Below, one piece after another: positions 21,990 through 32,128 of a stretch of 64,000 nucleotides of DNA. The translations under genes and the position numbers were made by a program. Each line of letters begins with the position of its first letter. The stretch's first letter is position 1. Source of the DNA: Cryoendolithus antarcticus (lineage: Eukaryota; Ascomycota; Dothideomycetes; Cladosporiales; Cladosporiaceae); assembly GCA_002077065.1 (NCBI GenBank), contig NAJO01000017.1, positions 682,001-746,000 of the forward strand. Reading direction: 5' to 3'. The notes under the pieces are model-generated. The model was given only the letters and a program-made list of their open reading frames with translations, had not been told where the DNA came from and ran no database searches.

Positions 21990-23164
21990 ATGAACCCCCC
22001 GGACGACAATCGTGCAATCGAGGTCGGCTCCCTCGATGCCTCTGGACAGGCAACTGTCAACGTCGGCGATACATATCACCAACCTGGCCACTCTACTTAC
22101 GTTGAACGGGACTCGTACGGCAATGTGACCAACCTGTATCAATATAACAGTGTGTATATCTGCTAAATCGAGTCTCGAGTGGCGCTCTTTAACCTCGTAC
22201 AGATCACTACTACCAGAATGCAGTGCCTACTTCTGAGTACCCGCATCCACCTTCTGCTTATCGCCCTCAGGTCGCAAGCGGATTTGCTGTATCACCAATG
22301 TATGCATTGCACTACCCACCGCCATTTGGACCATCATATTCCCGCCATCTACTGCCTCCGCAGATGTCGGGTATCTACTCAAGCACTTGGTCAGAAGGAC
22401 GATCGTCGGCTATGCTGCCAACACGTTACGGCAGTTCTCCGGTCCCGCCACTGCGTACGACACAGACTGATCCGGACGCAACCCGCATTCGAAACGCTCT
22501 GATGGCCGAGGGTGTGTGCATGGCCATGAAATTTATCAGTGCCTTAACGCAGACCGACCCGGAAGCCGTGCGTGCGATTGCCGAACGGCTGCATGATGGA
22601 TTGCCAATACGAGAGGCACTTCGCTATCCCAATTGGACATCTCGGCCAAGCGCGCCGGATATGGAGACGTTCATTTACACTGTGGACATTGAGATGCAAC
22701 GCTATCGAGATGTCAGAGACCAGCACCAACGAGCAGGCACCTTCTTGCGTCACGGGCAGACCGGTAGCGCCATTCCACTTGTGAATCCGACTCTTACGGT
22801 CGCCGAGTCTGCTCTCGCCTTCAATGGCACACAAGGCAAGTCCACGGCTCCTTCGCCAAAGCCAGAGTACGTCCAGACTTCGCGCGCACTTTCTGGCCCT
22901 TCCTTCGCCGCCGTGCTTAGTAAACTGGCCGAATTTGGTCACGAAGTTGACAGTCACGAGGGAATCCCGACTTTCCATTGTCTCGACTTAACAACGCAGA
23001 AGGATACGTCTTGTAAAGATCCCGCTCAGTTCCGAAGATCATGGCTGCCGGACCTTCTTCGAAGCGGCTTTGCGCCTATGGACGCCAAGGCGATATGTGA
23101 CAAGCTTAGAGTCAGCGGGAAGGTGAAGGTCATGGTCAAGGTTGGCGAGGAGTCTGTTAAGTGA
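21990..23164 (+). CDS. Unknown tandem paralogue A (N-terminal GSLDAS/RDSYGN motif protein)
   Basis: Two exons (21990-22149 and 22203-23164) around a 53-bp phase-1 intron give 373 residues. I do not recognise the family. Exon 1 encodes 53 residues with two conserved blocks, VGSLDASGQATVNVGDTY and ERDSYGNVTNLYQ, shared almost unchanged with genes B (23856) and C (25706). Exon 2 starts with a Pro/Tyr/Ser-rich linker. A helical segment follows (FISALTQTDPEAVRAIAERL, then LPIREALRYP). The C-terminal block is found only in this member (FAAVLSKLAEFGHEV to the end). There is no signal peptide, membrane segment or catalytic motif. The first block resembles the short beta-arch motifs of HET-s-type amyloids (A-x-V-x-V-G-D-x-Y); that is inference. 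Copies A, B and C share intron position and phase, so they arose by duplication. Confidence 0.7.
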
Positions 23165-23855
23165 ATTCGAGTACGTCTAGAAGAAACTCGAATCTGGGAG
23201 TCGATCGCCCGCTATATCGCTCGTGGTTGCTCATGAACAGCAACGACCGTTCCTGAGCTTCGTCTGGGACGGCGTCGTCCGCAGAAACCAGGAAGTTTGC
23301 TTCAAAGACACATGCGATACAGCAGGGGCCGAGCGAGCTCTAGAGTCTCCCCCAGGCTTTCGCACGTTGGACACCACGACATCTCCTGTACACAGCAGGC
23401 TTCCGAGCCCATTGCGGACGCAGCACAGCTTGGCCTAAGCTAAGTAAAAAATGACGAGAGCGACTAAACATCGATCGCATCCCCGCAAGCACTCATGACT
23501 AGCACGGATTAAGTATACAAGACGCCGATAGAAGATTCGCGCCAAGTCTAAAAGCCGCAGTCGCTCAAACGCGGGAAGAGCCTGAGCAGCACGTCTTCGT
23601 TGGCAGTGGGCATGCGGTAAGCGCCACATGCACGTTCGGTTGCGAGCTCTGCATGAGGTGCATGTACTAGTAGGGTTCATGTGCGCAGGCGTGGGCCACT
23701 TGGGCGACCTCAGCCTGCACCGTCCCATTTCGCGTCACTGAACTGCAAGATGCTTCGGCGTTCTACAAGCTCCTTTTTTTGTAGGACCGTTTTTGCATTC
23801 ACATAGCAAATAATCACCAATGGTCATGGAGACCTGAGCATCCGCTGCCGCAGCC
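23165..23855. other. Gap between paralogues A and B
   Basis: 691 bp with only short, uninformative open frames. I find no fourth copy of the N-terminal motif. Confidence 0.4.
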
Positions 23856-24719
23856 ATGGAATCTCGTCAGGGCATACAAGTGGGCTCGCTCGACGCCTCC
23901 GACCATGCGAATGTCAATGTAGGTGACACGCTTGAGTCTCTGACTGCAAGAGATTCTTATGGGAACGTCACGAATTTGTATCAGGTCAATTGTAAGTGAT
24001 CTATCATGTGCCGAAGTCGTCGCGCAGGTCTTACGGACTTCTGATATGCATATCGAACAGAGTACTTCACGGGTCCTGCTAACGCTGCGAGACGACCTCA
24101 ACAGCCCACAGGCAGATATTGGGCTCCATCCGCTGCGTCACGTCCGGGGCATAACGCTGCACTGTCGCCTTTTGCTTGGCCTCCGTCTGGTTCCACTCCA
24201 GTGGGATCACTAGCACCATGGCCACGGTCCACCCCACTTCCAGCACAGCATCTCCAGCCTGAGATGCAAGGACGGCAGCGTTTGCATCTATTTCCAGATA
24301 GGCAACCCTCTTCGCCTTCAGCAAGACCTGCAGCAGGCCCGCAGGTGGAGGGGAGCATTACACCCACTGATCCTACCCTCGACGACTTGTACATCAAGGC
24401 TACCGCAACAGAAAAGACGCGACCTCGGCTACCCGTTGTCGGAAGGCACAATCAAGCCAACGCCTTTGTCGGCGCTTTTGCCGCGCAAGGTCTGAACAAA
24501 TTTGCCGTTCGTAGGGTTGTCGACCGCGCTGCGCATGACGAGTGGATGTGCGTGGCGATGGTTGCAAATGAAGTGCAGCGCACGTCGCTTACAGAAGCTC
24601 TTAAGCTGTGCAAAGTTAGATACCCGATGGCCCTGCGCAGGCTGTACAGAAAGCTGGTCATGGAGGAGCGAGGCTCCAAATACCTGCAGGAAGTAGCGAT
24701 TGCTCTGGACTTGCGTTAA
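23856..24719 (+). CDS. Unknown tandem paralogue B, splice junction uncertain
   Basis: Exon 1 (23856-23991) encodes 45 residues with the same blocks as gene A (VGSLDASDHANVNVGDT and RDSYGNVTNLYQVN). The donor GTAAGT at 23992 is at the same place and phase as in A and C. The acceptor matching gene C would end at 24060, but that junction creates TAG (T from exon 1, AG from exon 2). Two ways round are possible. The acceptor at 24110-24111 gives 247 residues, and a weak donor at 23985 joined to 24063 gives 261 residues. Exon 2 has a Pro/Ser/Ala-rich linker and a helical C-terminus (TSLTEALKLCKVRYP, then RRLYRKLVMEERGS) that aligns with gene C. Function is unknown. It may be an active gene with shifted splicing or a recent pseudogene. 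Confidence 0.55.
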
Positions 24720-25705
24720 GCGGGGGCGAACATAGTGGTGAGAGCCAGGCTGACTGGACGCCGCGCAATGGTCCCGACTTTTCGAGATCTGATCACTAGG
24801 TGGTTATGTGCCTAATGCCCGCTCGATCGCAGTGCGAGTGGTCCATTACTGTTTGCGCTGTCGAAGCTACTGCGTCGCCGCACGTAATTACATGACAAGT
24901 AGCGGCAATTGATGCGAACATCATGGCTGCCCGGTCGCATGCGGAGGGGCTTTACGCCCGTAAACACGAAGTCGCTATGCGACGAGTGGAAGTTTCACGA
25001 GAACGCGAAGGCAACGCTAGATTTATGGCCGCTGACGCACCCTGAAAGGCAGCAAGTAACGGTCTCGCAAGAAAGTAGACTGTCTTAGGAACGAGAGCAT
25101 ACCCTCTGGTCAACGCTTTTAGTCTATCACCAGACTTGTTCGGCACCAGACGACGGGCGATGAACGCCCGAGCCGCACTCGGAGGTTTTGACGATGATCT
25201 CGATGTTGCAGATACATCATGGACCTCCTTGAGATACTCTTGTAATGTGCTACAGCATCGACAACGTCGCCGAAGCTGTAGCAGCAGATATGAGCTGTAG
25301 TCTTTGGTGGCGGCCACTTGGGCTGCTGTAATTCGTCTGTTAGCTAGAAGCCTTGAACAGTGTCGGGTTAATCGCAATGGCTGTTCGAGTCTGTCAAACG
25401 CCGTGAGCAGTGCTGCAAGGTACCATGTCTCTATGCGCTTTCTCATTGGGAGCACAAGCGCCGTACCGTGCTCATCGCAAGCAATGCCCATGCAAGCGGC
25501 GTGACTATTGGATGGCGTGCGCCACCTTCGGGCCTCAGCCTCCACCCGCCTTATGTGCTTCGGTAGTAGCGTCATCCTCGTTGCCTTTCCTTCAACGCAG
25601 TGCCCGAGACTAGTGAAGCTCACCGTACATCAACGCCGGCGGTCTCAAGAACGACGGCGTTGGTGGCACGTGGCAGCCGTCAGCGCGGAATGCCATACTG
25701 TCGCC
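24720..25705. other. Gap between paralogues B and C
   Basis: 986 bp. A minus-strand frame from an ATG at 25575 to 24952 (207 codons) is the longest one here. It has no recognisable motif and a composition that does not look clearly coding, so I do not call it a gene. Confidence 0.4.
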
Positions 25706-26690
25706 ATGGATCCTCGTCACGGTATCAGTCTAGGAGTATTGAACGCTTCTGACGCTTCAACTGTCCATGTCGGCGATGCCACGCATCAGACGGAGCATAT
25801 TAGAATCGAGAGAGACTCGTATGGCAACATCACGAACTTTTATCAGATCAACCGTACGTTCGATTCTGGGCTGAGCATACCCGCTTGCAAAGGCTGCGCT
25901 GTACCAAGCGACCTAGACACTAATAGCTGGAACGGCAGAGTACTTTCCGACTCGTGGTGACGCGACAACCATGCTGAATCCGAGGCGCGAAGCAAGCCCA
26001 GTCGTAGCAGCTCGGTGTTCTAGTCCTGCGAGCGAGGTACAAGTTACCCAGGACCATCAGACGCCACGCCCGGGGACACGTCCCACATGGCGAAGTCAGA
26101 GAAATCCTCCATCACCGGCCTTCTCACCAAGTGAAGGGACAATGGTGTACCCCGTCTGGCCGTCTGGAACTGCGCATGATCCCCCATCACCGGCTTGGTC
26201 TCCAAGCGAGGGGGGGACAGTCCACCCCTCGTGGTCGCTGAACACAGCACGCGGGAAGGAGTCCCGTATGTCAGAGGACATCTTCACAGCTGCTGTGGCG
26301 AATGATGGCGCCTTTGCCGATACGAAATGTGCTGTAGATGCTTTCGTTGCAGCTGGTGTGCATAGCTGCAACGCTGTCTTTGCTGTGGGGGAATTGCAGG
26401 TGGTCAACAAAGCAGCACTGATGCACCTTGCGCAATATCTGAAGGAGGATGTGCCGCTATCTGACGCACTTCAACGATGTAAGCATTTCTATCCGCAGAA
26501 TGTCAAGCGTCTAGAGGATCGACTTGTCCGGGAAAAAGGCTGCGTTCACACAACGGGTAGTACGTCCTCAGCGCGTGTCAAAGAAATTTTCTCCTTGCAG
26601 CCAGGAGCCGGGCCGGCCGCCTGGCTTCCACGAGCTGAGCAGAGCAGTCTTGTCTGCCCCGTACACGTGGTTCATGGCTACAGGGAGTAA
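25706..26690 (+). CDS. Unknown tandem paralogue C
   Basis: Two exons (25706-25853 and 25939-26690) around an 85-bp phase-1 intron (GTACGT donor) give 299 residues. Exon 1 encodes 49 residues with the family blocks LGVLNASDASTVHVGDA and IERDSYGNITNFYQIN. Exon 2 opens with QYFPTRGDA, then a Pro/Ser-rich linker that contains a 25-residue tandem duplication (PPSPAFSPSEG and PPSPAWSPSEG). The helical part follows (LMHLAQYLKEDVPLSDALQRCKHFYP, shown here as LAQYLKEDVPLSDAL then CKHFYP, ending RLEDRLVREKGC). This part aligns with gene B. No known domain, signal peptide or membrane helix is seen. Of the three copies this one has the cleanest gene structure. Confidence 0.65.
26106..26255 (+). repeat. 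Tandem duplication of 75 bp inside paralogue C
   Basis: Two in-frame units (26106-26180 and 26181-26255) encode matching 25-residue Pro/Ser/Trp-rich segments, each beginning PPSPA and SPSEG. Divergence between units is moderate, so the duplication is not recent. Confidence 0.7.
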
Positions 26691-27348
26691 GGTAGAATGA
26701 CCAAGTAAGCGCATAGTGCGGCTCTTGAGGGCGACTATCCATGGTCTTGACCAGTTGGTGCCTACCGAATAGCGGGTTTTATCGATCTTCAACTCTAACA
26801 GCGCGCAACACTTTCCAATGGCTGTGCCTACAGCGCCATGCTCTCCAAGAGGTGGCGAGGGCGCGCGAGGAGTACTCATGCGTCCAGGGTCAGATGGCAC
26901 TGCGGGTCTCGATTCACACAGACTACAGCCCAGTATCTGATCAGCACCCCTTACGGCCATGGTGCTAGCTCAAGCTTCGAGCTAGCTGTTGCACCGACTT
27001 CGACAAACGAAGTGCGCAGGATAGGTTATGATCGATGCTGGCGCATGGAAGAGTCAAGCTACGAGCGCTGTAGGCGCCTGACTCATGTGTGCGCAGACAA
27101 GGTACCTCGTCAGCGCCCGAGCATTCCAAGCGATGGGCGAGCTTCGTGAGCGATAGAGTTGATAGAGACAAGTATCAGTACCTGGAAATGAATATGTAGT
27201 CGTCTGCCAGCACCAGATGCATCGGGATATAGCGTGTGATGTCATCATCAACATCTTCCATTCGAGTCGCTGTCATGGTACCTCGAGATATGCTCGAATT
27301 GGTATATACCTTACTATCACACAGAACGAGATCATTCACGTCACAAAT
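26691..27348. other. Intergenic region paralogue C / Jac1
   Basis: 658 bp with no supported gene. The region immediately before 27349 is A/T-richer and is the likely Jac1 promoter. Confidence 0.4.
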
Positions 27349-28140
27349 ATGAACATCACCACAAACACTGCGCTGCGCTTCGCTGGACGAGCCTCACGAA
27401 AGCCATCCGCACGCAGCACAGCGCTATCGGTTCGAGCACCTTACATCTGCGCCTCCCGCCAGCGGCGAAGTGTCTCGACACCCGCACTGTCGCGACCGGT
27501 CCCAGATGCTCGAAGTATGCGATCTAGGAATCTTAAGCAGTACTCTCGCGCCAACGCCACGACAGCTACGGCGACCAGTGCCTCTACAACAGCGAGCCCA
27601 CCATCATCTAGATTCTACTCTCTCTTTCCCGAGACCTTTCCTAAAGGCCCACCTCCAGGATCGCCCTTCACCTTCGATGTAAAGAAGCTACGAAAGGAGT
27701 TTCTACAGCTACAGTCGAAAGCACACCCGGACCTCGCATCTTCCGGAAACAAGAATCGCGCCGAGGCCATGAGCTCACACATCAATGAAGCATATAATAC
27801 GCTCCGCGATCCGCTGAAACGCGCGCAGCACTTACTCGCAGTCCAAGGTATTGGCGTTGAAGACGAGTCTGCGAAGCTAGAGGAAGGCGAGCTGTTGATC
27901 GAGGTCATGGAGGCTAGGGAGGCGGTGGAGGAGGTAGAGGATGAGGCGGGATTAGAGACTGTGCGGGCGGAGAATGATGGGAGAATAGGGAGGAGTATTG
28001 GCATATTGGAGGAGTGTTTTGGGAGGGGAGATCTGGCGAGGGCGAAGGATGAGGCTGTAAGGTTACGATACTGGGTGAATGTCGAGGAGAGTGCTAAGGG
28101 TTGGGAGAAGGGCAAGGGCGGAGGGATCAACCATCACTGA
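27349..28140 (+). CDS. JAC1: Mitochondrial J-type co-chaperone Jac1 (HscB family)
   Basis: An intronless gene of 263 residues. Jac1 brings the scaffold Isu to the mitochondrial Hsp70 Ssq1 for iron-sulfur cluster transfer. The first 95 residues are Arg/Ser/Ala-rich without acidic residues until late, as expected for a mitochondrial presequence. The J domain starts at FYSLFPETFP and keeps the catalytic HPD at residues 126-128 (SKAHPDLA). The family-specific HscB C-terminal helical domain follows, with a long acidic helix (LEEGELLIEVMEAREAVEE). The ATG at 27349 is chosen over an upstream in-frame ATG at 27217 because the latter would add 44 residues that do not look like a presequence. Confidence 0.92.
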   Translation: MNITTNTALRFAGRASRKPSARSTALSVRAPYICASRQRRSVSTPALSRPVPDARSMRSRNLKQYSRANATTATATSASTTASPPSSRFYSLFPETFPKGPPPGSPFTFDVKKLRKEFLQLQSKAHPDLASSGNKNRAEAMSSHINEAYNTLRDPLKRAQHLLAVQGIGVEDESAKLEEGELLIEVMEAREAVEEVEDEAGLETVRAENDGRIGRSIGILEECFGRGDLARAKDEAVRLRYWVNVEESAKGWEKGKGGGINHH

Positions 28141-29406
28141 GGTTCGCCACGTCCCTGTTGCTTGGAACCTGCGAGGCTTTGACCTCGTCCCGGCAATGGC
28201 GGTCCTCGTGCGGTCCATGTTGATCACGATCGCATCGTAATCCGAGCCGCGAGTACTCGACGTCAGCGCAGTGTAAAGACTGGATCATCGCCACTTCGAC
28301 TTCCAGATGCTTTCGCAGTAAAAGCCTCGATCTTTTGGCTCTTTACAGCGGAGTGCGTTCGCAGTCGTTCAATCACGACACCACATCGGCACCGAGCCTA
28401 TTACAAGCGCACCTCGCCTGATGTCCCAAAGCTTGCAGACGCAGCTTGATGCGCGTGTCCGCTATACACTCTCCTGGTGGCGATGTCTCGACCGATCGAG
28501 CACCTCGTAAAACAAGACATCGCGGATTCGCCATCAGGCCGCGTGGCATGTACAGCTATTTGGTGCGTACGAGCATTGTGGCACACAATGGTCGCCGCGG
28601 AGAGGGTGTTCTTGATCGCCCTGCATATGTCAGGATAGATGGTGGCGTGTATGTAACTCAACATATGGGTGACGTGGCAGGGAAGGTGCTTGCGTCACAC
28701 TTTCTGTACTTTGCAGTGGTATAGCCGCATAGCTCCCTCGAGATGAGATGAAGACGGTAGCGATGATATGTGCTTCTCCAGCATTGCACAATCCATTACG
28801 TGTTCCCTGCGAGGCCGAACTTAACAGCCATCACTTGTGATCTGGGCGCGCACGGCGCAACCTGGTAATAGGCTTCGAGATCCCTGTCGTCGTCTGCATG
28901 GTAGGTCGGAGCAACATCCGGTCGCCGTGAGACAGCCGCCGGCCGCACCATAGCGACCCGATCCTGAGTGACAGCAAACTCGGTTGACACCATTGAGAGC
29001 GCTTCATCGATCCCAGTGTTCTTCATATTGCAAGCAGTCCAGAGTCCAGACTCGCTACGGCTCATGGGCAAAGCAACCGCTAAGCGTTATTACGAATCTC
29101 TCCAGGCTGTGCTCAAGCCTTGCCTAGCGCGTTTCAAGCCGTGAGCGAAGAAGCCCGGCGGAGACTAATGCAGGTACGGAACTGCCGCTCAGACCAACTT
29201 TATTTCGCCGTTATTGGGGTCCCTGAGCAACAGGGGAGGCATACAAAAAGGGTGCTTCTCCTGCATTCCTCAGCGCTTCTCTCCGCACCCCTCAACCCAG
29301 CCTCAACCGACTTTCACTTCGCAACAAGACACTCATTCCTTGCTTCGGACAAGATCAAGACCAGATACCTCTAATCAGACCAATACAAACACACAACTCA
29401 GCAAAG
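28141..29406. other. Long intergenic region
   Basis: 1266 bp between two plus-strand genes. Frames of about 90 codons occur on both strands without motifs or splice-joined extensions that I can support. The last 150 bp are C/T-rich, as in many fungal promoters just before a start codon. Confidence 0.4.
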
Positions 29407-30107
29407 ATGCGTTCCACTACCTTCGTCTTCGCCTTCGCTGCCGGCGCGCTCGCCGTTGCGGATGGCTCGAACTTCAACCGCGACACCTCGCCGCAAAGCT
29501 ACGAGAGCTCTTCCGCTGCCTACGTGGCCAGCCAGATCTCCGATGGTGAGCCGCACCGTTACCCATCGACTACGGTACAGAATGCTAATAACATCATTCA
29601 GGCCAAGTCCAAGCACCCACAGCTCCCGTCCCATACACCGCGCCCGCTGCTCCCACCGCGACCTCCACCCCTCCCGCGGCAGTGACAACCTCCCCCGCCG
29701 CCCCAGGCTACTCCACCGCTGCGCCCGTCGAGTCCTCGGCCGCCGCCTACACCACATCCGTCATCCCTCTCCCATCCAGCGCTCCGGCTATGGCCCCTGT
29801 GCCGATGAACAGCACCGTCGTCGCCCCAGTTCCCATGAGCTCGGCCGCACCAGTCGTGCCGGCTCCTTACCCATCCGGCGGTAACGGCACCGCGCCCGTT
29901 GTTGCCCCCACTGGTGGCATGACTATCAGCGTTGTTGCTGAGCCAACTAGCGCCGGTGCTTCTTCCGCTGCTGGCGCGTCTGCTACTGGCTCAAGCACCG
30001 CTGGTGCCGCTGCTCCTACCCAGTCGACGAGCGGTGCTGGTGTTGTTGTTGTCCAGGCCGGTGTGATTGGTGCGGCTCTTCTTGGGCTGTTCGCCATCTT
30101 GGCTTAG
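29407..30107 (+). CDS. Small Ser/Ala/Pro-rich GPI-anchored cell-wall protein
   Basis: Two exons (29407-29545 and 29602-30107) around a 56-bp phase-1 intron give 214 residues. A signal peptide is clear (MRSTTFVFAFAAGALAVA). The mature part is almost entirely Ala, Ser, Thr, Pro and Val, suited to heavy O-glycosylation, with a few N-glycosylation sequons (for example MNSTVV and GGNGTAP). The C-terminus is a hydrophobic tail (GVVVVQAGVIGAALLGLFAILA, 22 residues, here described as ending GLFAILA) preceded by small residues, the layout of a GPI-attachment signal. The role is probably structural in the cell wall. No enzymatic domain is present. Low complexity makes family assignment weak. Confidence 0.8.
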
Positions 30108-30467
30108 GCGGACAGGTCGGTAAGACACGACCGTCGAGAGAAGCTTCTGGGTTGTCTTTGGGTCCATCTGGCAACGCAGCCTGGCTGCCGAGGGTAATGT
30201 CAATACACCAATGGCGTTCATGTAAGGGCGTTCCGAGTAGCTAGGTAGCATAACATGAAAATGGAATATGAAGAATCAATCACCCTTACCTCGTCGATCT
30301 CACCTTGCGAGAACCCTAGTACCTTAAGGATATCCAGTGGTCTAGCTTTTCAAACGTCGTTGTATCGAGTCCGACACGTCAGTCTATGCACGTGTCTGGC
30401 TGCTTACCACAGTACGCCTTCGCAGTTAGCTGCTCCGGGGAATCTTCGTCAGCACCCTCACATCCAC
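30108..30467. other. Convergent intergenic region
   Basis: 360 bp between the 3' ends of the GPI protein and cytidine deaminase genes. Nothing further is seen. Confidence 0.5.
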
Positions 30468-31324
<857 letters not shown>

Positions 31325-31379
31325 TCAATCGTTGGATTGGCTCATCGATATGAGCAGCAACCCATTCCTCCCCTTTCCA

Positions 31380-31724
31380 TCACTTCCCCTCCTCCAACAT
31401 CCCCCTTACCCCCCTCTCCAGCTCCCCCAAATTGGCCCCCATGATAGTCCTAGCCCACCACCCTTTCACCAGCACAAGCACAGGCAGTTGATTTGGCGCG
31501 AACTTGAATAAGTCACTGGTCTCAGTGCAGAACTCCACGACCAGAAATTGCACATCGGGCGTCCGCTCAGCTAGAGCTTCTAGCTTCGGCGCGAAAGCTT
31601 TGCAGGCTGGGAGGGACGAGTTGGAGACGTAGAGGACTGTTGGTTGGGATGAGTTGTGGGCGTGGGCAATGAGGCGGTCGTGGGTTGGACGGTCTTCGAT
31701 GAGGGTTAGATTCGAGGGAGACAT
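31380..31724 (-). CDS. Thioredoxin-like protein lacking the CxxC motif
   Basis: An intronless gene of 114 residues from the ATG at 31724; an in-frame ATG at 31820 would add 32 residues. The thioredoxin fold is visible. The strand TVLYVSN leads to the active-site loop, and helix AFAPKLEALAERTP, strand VQFLVVEF and the cis-proline site NQLPVLVLVKG follow. The usual WCGPC loop is replaced by NSSLPACKAF, so the nucleophilic first cysteine is gone and only the second remains. It therefore cannot act as a normal dithiol reductase. It may bind partners, act as a monothiol protein, or have another role. Downstream neighbour on the same strand is the cytidine deaminase. Confidence 0.7.
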   Translation of the reverse strand: MSPSNLTLIEDRPTHDRLIAHAHNSSQPTVLYVSNSSLPACKAFAPKLEALAERTPDVQFLVVEFCTETSDLFKFAPNQLPVLVLVKGWWARTIMGANLGELERGVRGMLEEGK

Positions 31725-32128
31725 GGTAAAATTGTTTGTTTCCTCTTGATTCAACTCAGATCGTCTTCCTTGGAGAGAGCTTGTTGTGTGAGATGTACGG
31801 AAGGGTAGTTCGAGATGCATTTCGGATGATCAACATGAATGCAAGATGCTGTGAAGAAGGCCGCATCGAGAGCGATCCAAGACAAGCTTCCCTACGCCCG
31901 AGCAGAGCTACCTAGAGACTCTTCTGCCCGCAATTGATTTATGAGAGCGAGCATCTGAAATAGCAGAGATAGCTGCATCTTTCAGGTTCGCACGACGCGT
32001 GCAGCGATGCGTTTTGGGAGAGCATATGTTGAACTCGAAACACTGTGCAAACGCTCGATCACATTGGTGACTACCTATACAAGGTGACTAGATACAGTTT
32101 CTTCGATTGTTGACAAGGCATTGATATC
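31725..32128. other. Intergenic region
   Basis: 404 bp between the thioredoxin-like gene promoter and the P450 stop codon. No gene is seen. Confidence 0.5.

Noticed and set aside
24952..25623. Minus-strand frame of 207-223 codons between paralogues B and C
   Set aside because: No motif, composition not convincingly coding, no ATG near the 5' end of the full frame. A real gene is not excluded, but I cannot support it.
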